Shown: one piece after another, positions 20,362-29,607 of the stretch
How positions within the stretch are numbered: the first letter of the stretch is position 1
Layout of the letters: every line of letters begins with the position of its first letter
NCBI GenBank assembly: GCA_023053545.1
Contig: JAKZAN010000001.1
Coordinates: 4,298,565 to 4,362,564, forward strand
DNA from: Lepidurus packardi
Lineage: Eukaryota > Arthropoda > Branchiopoda > Notostraca > Triopsidae
Reading direction: 5' to 3'
DNA length: 64,000 nucleotides
Notes under the pieces: generated by a model
What the model saw: only the letters and a program-made list of their open reading frames with translations
Databases searched by the model: none
What the model was told of the DNA's origin: nothing
Position numbers and translations under genes: made by a program

Positions 20362-21974
20362 ATGGGTAAGCGTTTTTTGCCTTTTTGTTTACCATTCAAG
20401 TACATCTAGTCTTAGAAGAAGCTTAGCCAAATAGTTTCAACCGCGAGTGCTATGGTTTTTCCCTTTCGATAAGAAAGCAACAGAGTTGTAACAGGAGTCC
20501 TAATCGGTTTTTATTTTCCAGAAATACCCATAAAAAATTGTGAACGAAGTCCTTATCGTCTTGTTGTACTTTGGAGGTCATGGATGGCCCAATTCTCCTG
20601 AAATCCTAAGCAGCTTTTTTCTGTATGTTGTTTCCTATGTACGTTTGTTGTACGTACGTATTTTTCTGTGATATATATTATGGGACCTTTTTTTCAGTCT
20701 CCCTAACACTTGACTTGTGTTTTCTTTAACAGATGACGCTGCTCCACGGATCGGTTTGCCTCGTTCGTGGCATGCTTGTGCGCGAGACTTTAAGGTAAGA
20801 CCAATACAATCCCGTAAGGGAATTTCTTTTGACTAATACGATCTTCTGTATCTATCTGGCGTAGCAATTGCTATGTGAGTCATGTACCTAATATGTATTT
20901 ATCTTGGTTAACAGGTACGTGCTTATCGCAGCTTGCCCTGGGCGACCCTGTCGCGCACCTGGGGACGACTGGCCAACACCCGTTTGCCTCGGTGAATGAG
21001 GAAGCCGGTCCTTGGGTTCTACGCGCGGACGTTTGGCGTAAACGTCGAAGAAGCCGCATCGGACAACCTGTCCGACTACTCCAGCATCGGCGAATTTTTT
21101 CGACGGCCGCTTAAACCAGGCGCACGCCCTATCAACACTACGGACTGCATTGTAAGTTGATGGGGTTTTTTATGCACTCGTTTCTCGTACTAAATATTGT
21201 TTGTTTTCTACAACAGGTGTCACCAGCCGATGGGAAAGTCCTCCATTTGGGCGCAGTGGACCGGAATGGACTGTTGGGACAGGTGAAGGGGGTGTATTAC
21301 TCCCTGAGTCAGTTTTTGGGACCCTCTGAACTGGTGCAACTCTCAACAGGGTCCCCAACCTCCGGCCTCCACTACTGTGTCATCTATCTGGCGCCCGGGG
21401 ACTACCATCGGTTTCATTCCCCCGTTGAATGGGATATTTCATTGCGGCGACACTTTCCAGGTAATTCGCCATGAGAACAACAAAGGGTGTTACTAACCGG
21501 AATATTATCTTAGGGGAACTCCTTAGTGTGAACCCAAGTGTTTCCAAATGGGTCCCCGGCTTACTTGCCCTCAACGAGCGAGCCGTTTACTTTGGCCAGT
21601 GGCAGTACGGCTTGTTCAGCATGACAGCGGTCGGAGCTACCAATGTCGGCTCCATACGAGTCTATAAAGATCCAGTAAGTTAGTCGACGAGTTTGCGTTT
21701 TTGAAAGTGACTTAACAGTTTTCTTTTCTTTGTATTGTAGGAATTGGAAACAAACTGTCGTGCCGGACGTCGCAGGACGACGGACCACAACTTCCGCAAG
21801 GAACGTGCAGGCGGGGAGGGTCTCCATCAGGAGAAAGGTGAAGTATTCGGTGAGTTTAACTTTGGCTCTACAATGGTCCTTATTTTTCAGGCCCCCAAGG
21901 ACTTTAAATTTACCGTACAGCTTGGGCAAATCGTTCGAGTAGGTCAAGCTATCGCTCAAAATTCTAAACCGTAG
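20362..21974 (+). CDS. PISD: Phosphatidylserine decarboxylase (mitochondrial type), six exons, with in-frame TGA
   Basis: Converts phosphatidylserine to phosphatidylethanolamine, normally at the inner mitochondrial membrane. Exons: 20362-20365 (ATG plus one base), 20733-20794, 20915-21151, 21217-21460, 21514-21674 and 21741-21974. All introns are GT-AG and phases fit, giving 313 codons. Family motifs: [77 protein letters not shown] and [15 protein letters not shown]. The GST of the last motif is the self-cleavage and pyruvoyl site; most relatives have LGST, here FGST. Oddity: codon 49 (20993-20995) is TGA where relatives have Trp (LPRW), with ATG directly after it. The catalytic domain is otherwise intact, so this is a sequencing error, a recent null allele, or translation from Met50. 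The N-terminus is shorter than in vertebrate PISD. Confidence 0.9.
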
Positions 21975-22587
21975 CATTAATGTGGGTTCTAAGATGTCTG
22001 GCTATTCGTATCAGTGAAATTTCCGTATTTTGCGTGAAAATTATCGTGATTTTTGTGTGGTGATTTTTTGTATCCTCCGAGTGAATTTTCTTTAATACAA
22101 ATTTTATTGTGTAACGTTTGTCTATTTTTTTCCTGTCGGGAATGGTACCTTTAATGGTAGCGAAAGTCCGGCCTTGCATAATGGTCACTCGCCTTAATGG
22201 TGTCCCTTCTTTAAATTGTTAATATGCACCCGAAATGGTGTTTCTAATGTGGACAACGTCACGTGGAGTAACGCGAGAAGAGCTAGACGTACACGGCCTT
22301 CTTCATCCATGCGAGCTTTCTTGATTGGCTTACGCGAAATTGAAATCGAACGAGACTGATTGAAATGGGTCTACGAAAAGCATAAAGTTGGTTAAAAACC
22401 GTGTTCGGTTACTAAAATATCTATACAAAAAATATCTTCTCTGTGCCAGCGAAATTCACTCCCAAGTTCTCCATTTCTTCCCTCAAACGGCTAACCGAGA
22501 GCTCTCGCTTCCTACCAGCCCTCGGCATGACAGGTTTGCTACTCTTTCCAAGACGAGCTTCAACAGTCATAGTTTTAGCCTTGTCTG
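21975..22587. other. Decarboxylase 3' flank
   Basis: Contains the presumed 3' UTR. No gene or transposon is recognised. A short open frame at 22388-22597 shows no domain. Confidence 0.4.
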
Positions 22588-22791
22588 TGTAATATAGTCA
22601 GGTCAGCTTGACTAATCACCTGATGTGATTACCTTTACTTTGCTTTGTGACCCCATGTAATTAACCTATCTATCCTTGACCCTATTCCCCAATCATACCT
22701 CCTGGATATTCTACAACTAGTATAAAAGCCCGCGTATAGACAATACAGAGTTAGTTACTAAACCCACTAAGAAGTGTGTGAGAACATTACA
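22588..22791 (+). repeat. Gypsy D 5' LTR
   Basis: 204 bp with TGTAAT...ATTACA ends and a TATA box (AGTATAAAAGCCC, about 22719). It is directly followed by a primer-binding site. In size, ends and promoter layout it resembles the LTR at 47081-47290 (gypsy E), so they may be one family. Confidence 0.75.
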
Positions 22792-22792
22792 C

Positions 22793-22810
22793 TGGCGACG
22801 AGGAAGAGGA
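22793..22810 (+). other. Gypsy D primer-binding site
   Basis: TGGCGACGAGGAAGAGG starts one base after the LTR. TGGCGAC is a common start of metazoan gypsy primer-binding sites. Confidence 0.65.
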
Positions 22811-22822
22811 AACAGTCTCAAC

Positions 22823-23110
22823 ATGGCTGCAAACCTACCTCAGTTTCACTCACTTAGTGTCAACGACGACCCACAAACGGCAGGGACAAGATTGAGCACA
22901 TGGATCTGACAGTTAGAGAACCTCATGAACAGGGACGTAGCCACATATAAGAAAAGTACGCAATTGCGTACCAATTGCTTTCCGGAAGGGCCCAAAATGT
23001 CAAACCAAAAAGGAAAAAGTATGCAGCTAATGAAGCTTTCTAGGAAAAAAAGAACCAAATTGAGGAATTGAACATGCATTCGTATAAATGGGACTTCTCG
23101 TTTCTAGCAA
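22823..23110 (+). pseudogene. Gypsy D gag fragment
   Basis: ATG is 13 nt after the primer-binding site. The beginning (MAANLPQFHSL) and the following capsid-like residues continue across a TGA (about 22907) and at least one frame change (YAIAYQLLSGRAQNV in another frame). Homology fades by about 23110. No pol follows, so only the 5' end of this element remains. Confidence 0.55.
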
Positions 23111-23608
23111 AAAAAAAAGTCTCCCTCTAATTAGCACCTAGTCCGGTTTGCATATAGCCAAAACCCAACCTGTACAAACCAGGATAAGGGAAATAGCATG
23201 GGGAAAGTTCTTACAGCGTTGCCACTTGATGACAAAATTGGTGCTTATAAGAGTAAGTCGAAGTGCTGCTAAGATTTAGTGTGCTAAGATTATTACCCTA
23301 ACCTAACCTAACCTAATAACCTAACCTAACCTCAACTAAAGCTCAACGGAGTTCTATCCTACTTAGGGTGGACTCACACTGGAGTGCCTAAGCCCTTAAG
23401 GATAGACACCTCACAGACACCAACACGTCTACCTGCGGTGAGCAGGAGGTAGAGGCGGAGACTAGGTATTAGTAGGATGTGGCGATAATAACTTGTAAGT
23501 ACAATGCGTGGCTAGATTTACACAAGAATACTCTGGTCTGAGACAAGGTCATATGACGAAGGTTAACAAGGATCAAAAGAAACATTCCACATGTTAATCA
23601 ATGACAAT
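23111..23608. other. Non-coding DNA between gypsy D and LINE2
   Basis: No genes are seen. Contains the CCTAA patch listed separately. It ends at the LINE2 target duplication (CATTGTACTAC ends at 23621). Confidence 0.45.
23297..23329. repeat. Interstitial CCTAA (TTAGG-type) repeat
   Basis: Four CCTAA units, TAA, then two more. This is the insect/arthropod telomere unit. Too short to call a telomere; it may be a short interstitial patch or chance. Confidence 0.6.
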
Positions 23609-23821
23609 AACATTGTACTACGAGTTCCTTTTAGGACCTTGACGGTGACGGTTGTTGAAAAGTTCAGTGTGAAAGTTCTGTGAAGTTTTTCTGCGAAATT
23701 CCGTCCTCTTGTTTCACCACGCGTCCATATCAGCTCTATTTTTCCAATCCCGCCTACTAATTCTCCATTGCGCTGTGCCCAGACCCAAAATTAAGCAACA
23801 GACTTAAAGTCTGAAAACACG

Positions 23822-23844
23822 GTGCCCTGCCTTGGGCAGGGCAC
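23822..23844 (+). promoter_or_regulatory. LINE2 5' hairpin
   Basis: Arms GTGCCCTG and CAGGGCAC with loop CCTTGGG, matching LINE1 2716-2738 (loop CCTTGCG). Here the coding frame through it differs from LINE1, which argues for conservation of the structure rather than of the protein. Confidence 0.6.
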
Positions 23845-24092
23845 ATCAACCGAACCACATGACCTTGCCAACTCAGCAGGGCCCCCAAGACAAAAATCCA
23901 CCTACAATACTCCCGTGCGCCACGTGTGGAGTTAAATTCGCAAGAGACTACCACAATGCCACAACTTGCCCTGACTGTCGTCAAAAAAGACTGCCCGTAA
24001 GCGTACCATCTCTCCAAGGCGCGAACCTGCTAGCCGCAAGCTCTCTATCACCATGGATGACAATCAAGCCAACCTCGTCGACCTTCTACTGA
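23832..24092 (+). pseudogene. LINE2 ORF1 N-terminal part
   Basis: Encodes the N-terminal zinc-binding-like motif CATCGVKFARDYH...CPDC, aligned to LINE1 ORF1. The frame then goes wrong: the continuation (RTISPRREPASRKLS) lies in the frame of the ORF at 24053, so there is a frameshift around 23985-24005. No good ATG precedes the motif in this copy. Confidence 0.65.
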
Positions 24093-26275
24093 CTCAAGTG
24101 CGATCGTTACACGAGAAACAAGAGACCATGCTAGAGGCCATCATTACCCTTAGTGGAAACCAAGATCGCAACCTGGCCCAAATCATTGCACTGACAGATG
24201 AAGTTCATGCTTTGAAAAACCAACTGCAAAATGCTAGTCAACCATTCGAACCTACAACAGCGGGGAAAGAAACCTTTGCACACGTTTTGAGAAAACAGGC
24301 CAAGGCCTCAAACAAAATCCCAACTCAACCCCCAAAGGCGACTGCCACCCCAAATCAATCCCAGAACGCAACTGAACCAAAAACAAAAGACCCGAAGAAG
24401 CCTGTTATCTACGAAGAAGTTTTGCTGATCCAACAGGAGGACGCAAATAAACGCGGGCAAGTACTTTCGAAGAGGGAATTGATGCAACAAATCGACGAAG
24501 ACTTATCAAATTGCGGACCAGGCATTCCCGGCCCAATCTTCGCAAAAAAAACAAAGGAAGGTAATCTGGTTTTGACGTTCAAGACGAAAGAAGAGCAAGC
24601 TAAAACCAAAGCTTCCCTCAAAAATGCTGTCCTTACCAATCTTGGTCCAATTAAACTAATCGAGCCTCAACGTCAACTAAAAGTCGTTATCCACCAACTC
24701 CCTAAAGACAAGGACGACACGGAAATCTGCCAACACTTGACACAGAAGAACTCTGACTGGGGAATCACCTTTCAACCAAAGCAAATGAAGTGGCTTAACC
24801 CCACGAGTACAAAAGCCCACGGTTCAATTGTGTACACCTGCGACTCCTTAGAAGAAAAGCGCAGACTTGTAGAAGAAGGCTCTATGTTCGCGTTTAACAG
24901 GCTGATCCAAATTGAAGATGTAAGACCTCCGCTTGTCACGCAATGCTTCCGATGTCAAGCCTACGGCCACGTTGCTTTGAACTGCAAAAGCCAAATCAGG
25001 AAGTGCGCGAAATGCTCTAGCGAACAACACAACACAAATGAGTGCCTAAGCAAGGTACTAAAATGTGCAAACTGTAATGGCAATCACGCAAATCTTTTGA
25101 CAAAAACTGCCCCATTCGCCTCAATGAAATCAAAAAGCACGGAGACATCAACACCCAAGCTCAAACAACGAATGCTTCCTAAAATTTTAATTCAAAATAT
25201 AAGAAAAAACTTTAACCAATTGGAGGAAATGACAATGGAAGCTCAAAGACAAAAGATAGACACGATGGTCATCCTTGAACCCCCTCAAAATTTAACAGTA
25301 TCACAACTAGCGGGATTTGACATCACGAAACCTACCTCCGTCTACAAAGGAGTAATGCTACTGTCCTCGCAACAAAATTCATTCAAATTATTAGAAATCT
25401 CCCAACTCTACGTCGCCTTAAAACTCAACACACGCAATTCAACTCCGATCATCGTCGTAGCATTATATAGAAGACAAACAACTAATGTAGAAACAATGAT
25501 GAACGAACTTTGGGAAAAGTTCCACACGATCACACAGAATATTATTTTTACCGGTGACTTTAACGCCCACCATTGGTTATGGGAGGGAAAAAACCCTGAC
25601 TCAGCGGGAAATCAACTTTACCAGTTTATATCAGATCACGATTTGCAACTAGTCAACGAATGGAACGCCATCACATTCCACAACGAAAGGGGTCACAAGT
25701 CAACGCTTGATCTTACCTTCGTCCCAACAACCCTTACGCCTGTAGTCCAAATGCATATGCTTGATGAATTCAACTATTATAATGAATCAGACCACAGCGC
25801 TATTATCATCTCACTCAATAACTTTACCAAAAGGCAACCAGCCACAACGTGGGCCTATGGGAAAGCTAACTGGAAAGGGCTTCGACAAGACGTTTCACTA
25901 GCATTAGCAGACAAGAGATTACTTTGGTCAACTTTGAAAACCCACAAAGAAATCGAAGAAGCTACCAATGGATTAACATCTACAATCCAAGAGGCTATAG
26001 AAAAGAACATACCGAAAAGAACCATCAAAAGCACAAACCCATGGTGGAACGCTAACCTAAATTTCTTACGCCTAAACACTGCTAGAGCCTTAAAACATTG
26101 GAGGAATACAGGAATGCCTCAAGCAGAAACGACATGGAAATCGACGAGAAACTTATACCGTTCAGAAACGAGAAAGTGCAAAGAACAATATTGGGCCCGC
26201 AAGATGGAAGAACCCAACAACAAAACCCTGTGGAATTTAAATAGAAAATCAAAAAATCAAGAAAGAAACCTATAA
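24053..26275 (+). CDS. LINE2 ORF1-ORF2 fused frame (knuckles plus endonuclease)
   Basis: A 740-residue open frame that joins two normally separate proteins. Residues 1-360 are ORF1: coiled-coil-like region and CCHC knuckles CFRCQAYGH and CAKCSSEQH, then CANCNGNHA. It then passes directly into ORF2 with its endonuclease: QNIRKNF, LEPPQ, YRR, GDFNAHHWLWE, STLDLTF, SDH. In another frame the normal ORF1 end is still visible (CPIRLNEIKK... stop near 25167). A single indel about 25090-25108 therefore fused the ORFs. The frame ends at a TAA (26273-26275); coding homology continues in the same frame after it. Confidence 0.85.
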   Translation: MDDNQANLVDLLLTQVRSLHEKQETMLEAIITLSGNQDRNLAQIIALTDEVHALKNQLQNASQPFEPTTAGKETFAHVLRKQAKASNKIPTQPPKATATPNQSQNATEPKTKDPKKPVIYEEVLLIQQEDANKRGQVLSKRELMQQIDEDLSNCGPGIPGPIFAKKTKEGNLVLTFKTKEEQAKTKASLKNAVLTNLGPIKLIEPQRQLKVVIHQLPKDKDDTEICQHLTQKNSDWGITFQPKQMKWLNPTSTKAHGSIVYTCDSLEEKRRLVEEGSMFAFNRLIQIEDVRPPLVTQCFRCQAYGHVALNCKSQIRKCAKCSSEQHNTNECLSKVLKCANCNGNHANLLTKTAPFASMKSKSTETSTPKLKQRMLPKILIQNIRKNFNQLEEMTMEAQRQKIDTMVILEPPQNLTVSQLAGFDITKPTSVYKGVMLLSSQQNSFKLLEISQLYVALKLNTRNSTPIIVVALYRRQTTNVETMMNELWEKFHTITQNIIFTGDFNAHHWLWEGKNPDSAGNQLYQFISDHDLQLVNEWNAITFHNERGHKSTLDLTFVPTTLTPVVQMHMLDEFNYYNESDHSAIIISLNNFTKRQPATTWAYGKANWKGLRQDVSLALADKRLLWSTLKTHKEIEEATNGLTSTIQEAIEKNIPKRTIKSTNPWWNANLNFLRLNTARALKHWRNTGMPQAETTWKSTRNLYRSETRKCKEQYWARKMEEPNNKTLWNLNRKSKNQERNL

Positions 26276-27388
26276 GCAATAAAACAAGACGATGCCACAC
26301 CCTTTTCGGACGACATAACCAAGCTTGATTTCCTAGCAAAAAACCTCTTAGGAGGCATTCAAACTGTCGTTCCTAACCCCCCCCCCCCCCCAAATGAAGC
26401 CTATAGTACAAACCAAAGGAAAGCAAACAAATTCTACGTGACGGAAGAAGAATTATCAACTATCCTGTTAAAATTGCAACCAACGAAGGCAGCCGGTCAC
26501 GACAACATCCAAACAATTATCCTAAAAAAAATCTGGGACATCGTCAAAAAACCAATTCTGAATATTTTTAACGCTTCCATCCATTTATCATACTACCCAA
26601 AATACTGGAAAAAAGCGAAGGTAATTAGTCTCCCAAAGCCGAATAAGCCTCATTACGAATCTTTCAAAAGCTTCCGTCCAATTGCGCTGCTCCCAATTTT
26701 GGGGAAAATTCTAGAAAAAGCGATAGCAACAAAACTACAACTTTTTGTGGAAAGTAACAAACTGCTAGCTGATAACCAATACGGTTTTCGCTCTGGTAAA
26801 TCAACCACAGATGCGCTAACAAACCTTAGCGATGCAGTCTTGCACTCTTTTGACAAGGGCAAAGTTTTGACAGCGCTTTTACTGGACATCAGCGGAGCTT
26901 TTGACAATGTAGACCACATGGAGTTAATAGCAGAGCTCCGAAAGAAGAACATACCAACAACTTTTGTCAACTGGATTGCAGATTTTTTACACGGACGCAC
27001 AGCGTTTGTAACTTATCAAGATAGAAACAGCCAGCTCTATGACATAGTAAAGGGAGTACCGCAAGGGTCCCCACTTTCTCCTATTCTTTTTTTAATCTAT
27101 ATCGACGCCGCCCTAAGAGTAATCAAACGAAAAAAGATAACCGTACCTGGGTTTGCTGATGACCTACTTTTATTCACCACCAGCTCTTCAAGCGAACGCA
27201 ACGTCAAGCTACTTGCAAACAACATCCCCGTGCTAGAGAAACTATGTTCAAAACTAAAACTAAACTTTGCAAAAGAAAAAACGGACTTGATCCACTTCTC
27301 GAGGAAAAGGAAAACAGAAAATGCAAGCCTGACATGGGGTCAGTTGACCATACAGCCGAAACAGTCAGTGCGTTATCTGGGTATATAA
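26276..27388 (+). CDS. LINE2 ORF2 reverse transcriptase (after a nonsense codon)
   Basis: Continues in frame from the TAA at 26273-26275; the longest stop-to-stop start is at 26438. It crosses a C15 run (26377-26391) without frame change. RT motifs: FRPIALLPILGK, YGFRSGKSTTDAL, LLLDISGAFDNV, GVPQGSPLSPILF and FADDLL. Ends artificially at the 5' LTR of the env-bearing element; the rest of the enzyme is at 58848-59706. One nonsense mutation plus the insertion make the copy dead. Confidence 0.88.
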   Translation, partial: AIKQDDATPFSDDITKLDFLAKNLLGGIQTVVPNPPPPPNEAYSTNQRKANKFYVTEEELSTILLKLQPTKAAGHDNIQTIILKKIWDIVKKPILNIFNASIHLSYYPKYWKKAKVISLPKPNKPHYESFKSFRPIALLPILGKILEKAIATKLQLFVESNKLLADNQYGFRSGKSTTDALTNLSDAVLHSFDKGKVLTALLLDISGAFDNVDHMELIAELRKKNIPTTFVNWIADFLHGRTAFVTYQDRNSQLYDIVKGVPQGSPLSPILFLIYIDAALRVIKRKKITVPGFADDLLLFTTSSSSERNVKLLANNIPVLEKLCSKLKLNFAKEKTDLIHFSRKRKTENASLTWGQLTIQPKQSVRYLGI

Positions 27389-27892
27389 TGTCACGGTTAT
27401 ATTTCGCATTGCTTGCTTTTCTCACGGTTTGCTAATCTTTGCAGCCAACTTAGCCCAGAGCTAAGCTGATCCCTGACCCCATGTACTGGGTTACCTACAT
27501 GGTGTCGCTTTTCGCTAAACTTCGCAGCTTAGTTAGCACGGAGCTTCGGTGATCCCTGACCCCATGTGCCGAATTGTAATCCTGCTGACGCACATGGTGT
27601 CGGATAGAGCACCGGAGCTACGTGGGATTGCATGCCCAGCTTTGGCGAATGGTGCCAAGAAGAGTTTAGTTGGTTAGAGAGTTGAAGTACGAGAGGGCAG
27701 TCTGTTAGAGAGAGTCGAAGGGTAGAGTCTTGAGTAGTGTTGTTATGTCCTAGTCCCCCTGTTCTCTGTACAAATAGTCCCTCTTAACTTTACCACTGTA
27801 ATCTTCCCGAATACAGTTCTATAAATCCACCTTTCCCGAACATTACTCTAATTCCTGACGGATTTGATGCCCTGTCGGATTTAGACGTGACA
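27389..27892 (+). repeat. 5' LTR of the env-bearing element
   Basis: 504 bp. Matches 58344-58847 with only a few substitutions (for example near 27415 and 27450), so the insertion is fairly young. Ends TGTCACG...CGTGACA. Confidence 0.95.
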
Positions 27893-27894
27893 AT

Positions 27895-27912
27895 TGGTGC
27901 ATCGACCGGGAA
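27895..27912 (+). other. Primer-binding site of the env-bearing element
   Basis: TGGTGCATCGACCGGGAA starts two bases after the 5' LTR. TGG at the start fits pairing with a tRNA CCA end. The tRNA species is not identified. Confidence 0.7.
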
Positions 27913-27980
27913 CGGTGGTTTGATTGGTAAAGTTAGGCTACGTGTTTTGTGTTAGAACCTAACCAGGACTTGGGGGTTTC

Positions 27981-29438
27981 ATGAGTGACACTGGGGCGAT
28001 CCCGAAGACCGAGGGAACCGGTAAAGGCGTTCCTTGCCCGAATCGCCAGGGTACACGTATCCCAGGTGCCCCAACGTTGCCCCCAAGGGAGTCATCGTTC
28101 GCCCGTTCCGTGTCGGTACGCCGTCAGCCCGGAGAAAAGCGGAAGGAAGCAGTCACTCCCTCGTGGCTCCACTCTAAAAGCGCCGAACGAGCCATTGCTG
28201 CCTCGAGCCCACGGAAACCTACTCTGGAAGCGCAAGAGATTCCGTGGAGTTCAGCTGACCCGTCCGAAGACGACGAAACCGACCGTCCCCAGAGCCCGGA
28301 TCTAGACCGCACCTGCTACGTTGTTCCCAGCGAGCCGGAATCCAGCCCGGAAACCCCTCGCAGGAGGTACCAGTTCTCCGCGGTACGGGAAGAGTTGGAG
28401 GCGATTGAAAGGTCGACTATTGAAGCCGGCCGTACCACCCCTTCACCGCGAAGATCCGTTGTGAAACTCGTAGACCTCCTCGCCGAGCCAAACAGCCCTG
28501 CATCAACCATGGCAAACCCCGGTGCGCCCGGAAGGTTGCGCAAGGCGGTGAGTGCCCCCCGATTTTCTGGGGCTCACGATGAGGACGCTATGCGGTTCCT
28601 CCAAAAATATGAGCAGGTGGCGATTTACAATGGATGGAATGAGAAAGATAAACTGGAGTGTTTGGCTACGAGCCTGGACGGTATGGCCGATACATGGTAC
28701 GCCAACCGGTACCCCCTTGATGGCCCACCCCCTACCTCCTGGAATGAACTAAAAGAGGAATTCCGAAAGTTTTTCGTCCCCCAAGGTCGAGTTTTCCGCA
28801 GAAACGCCAAGTTGCAAATGCGGGTGCAGCGTTCGGAAGAGAGTGTCAACGAGTATTACATGGACGTAGTCAACCTGTGCCGGGAGATTAATCCCGGCAT
28901 GTCCGAATATGACAAACTCAATCACCTCTTCCGAGGCCTACGGCCTGGTCTAGTGGAGCCGTTGTCACGCTTAAACGTGCAAACGTGTGACAAGTTCCTT
29001 GAAGAGGCTAACTTGCTTGAGTTCAGCCAGGAAAGGAGCCGAGTTTCTCAAGCCTGGTGGACCAACGTGATCCGTAGCGAAGAAGCCGAAAAACGTGCCG
29101 CGGTGGCTGGTGTTGGTGTGCGAGGGCAAGGGTCGTTTACCCCTTTTGCCCCTACGGGTCGTGAAAATCCTATACCCAGCTCAGGATCGGAATCCAGTGC
29201 CATTGCGGAGGCTCTCAGCAAACTCGCCGGTGAATTCCAGCAGTTCCGCGAAAGTTTCGCGAAACCGCAAGGTAAGGTTGGCCGTCCCTATTCTCCCAAT
29301 CGTTCTTACTCCCCAAATTCCCGCACGCATGATGGGAAACCTATTTGCTATCGCTGTCAGAAACCAGGGCACATTGCACGTTACTGTGTCAACCCTGAGT
29401 CCAGGGAGCGTGGTCAAGAGCACAAGGGAATCGGATAG
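27981..29438 (+). CDS. Gag of the env-bearing element
   Basis: 485 residues. A Pro/Ser/Arg-rich N-terminal third is followed by a capsid-like region (RFLQKYEQVAIYNGW, DTWYANRYPL, EFRKFFVP, VNEYYMDV, a retrotransposon gag-type fold by motif) and one CCHC knuckle CYRCQKPGHIARYC near residue 460. Gag would form the particle and bind RNA. The frame ends at 29438, but similar Arg/Ser/Asp-rich coding continues in another frame to a TAG at about 29549-29551, so the C-terminal tail is frameshifted. Pol lies in the -1 frame relative to that tail, as common in gypsy. Confidence 0.88.
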   Translation: MSDTGAIPKTEGTGKGVPCPNRQGTRIPGAPTLPPRESSFARSVSVRRQPGEKRKEAVTPSWLHSKSAERAIAASSPRKPTLEAQEIPWSSADPSEDDETDRPQSPDLDRTCYVVPSEPESSPETPRRRYQFSAVREELEAIERSTIEAGRTTPSPRRSVVKLVDLLAEPNSPASTMANPGAPGRLRKAVSAPRFSGAHDEDAMRFLQKYEQVAIYNGWNEKDKLECLATSLDGMADTWYANRYPLDGPPPTSWNELKEEFRKFFVPQGRVFRRNAKLQMRVQRSEESVNEYYMDVVNLCREINPGMSEYDKLNHLFRGLRPGLVEPLSRLNVQTCDKFLEEANLLEFSQERSRVSQAWWTNVIRSEEAEKRAAVAGVGVRGQGSFTPFAPTGRENPIPSSGSESSAIAEALSKLAGEFQQFRESFAKPQGKVGRPYSPNRSYSPNSRTHDGKPICYRCQKPGHIARYCVNPESRERGQEHKGIG

Positions 29439-29607
29439 GGAAAGGGAATAAAGAATATCAGAACAGGGATAAGGGTGGCAAGTCGAGATTGGATAGACCA
29501 TCAGGACGGCGCTCGGATAGCGATAGAGAAGATTCTGGTTCGGAAAACTAGAAGGGGCGGCTCCGGGGGGTGGAGTCGCCCAGGTCATTGAGATCCCCCT
29601 CTTATGT

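Larger units (their letters stand above)
23622..27388 (+). mobile_element. LINE2, 5' part (interrupted by the env-bearing LTR element)
   Basis: A full-length Jockey-like LINE. Its target duplication CATTGTACTAC (plus possible A's) is at 23611-23621 and 59909-59919, just after the 3' poly-A. The reading frame stops in RYLGI at the LTR-element junction (27388) and resumes at 58848 with YDSKLKW, as expected from LINE1 (RYLGLLFDTKLSW) and LINE3. Without the insertion the LINE is about 4.8 kb. Confidence 0.92.

Noticed and set aside
20993..20995. TGA in the decarboxylase as selenocysteine or as Trp by code change
   Set aside because: The relatives have Trp, no SECIS-like element is evident, and other genes here use TGA as a stop. 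An error, null allele or reinitiation is simpler.
23297..23329. True telomere or chromosome end
   Set aside because: Only six units, flanked by ordinary DNA and transposons on both sides.
29535..29560. A second -1 frameshift signal (GGAAAAC) at the gag end of the env-bearing element
   Set aside because: The first three bases are not identical, so it is not a standard slippery heptamer, and the region already carries indels.
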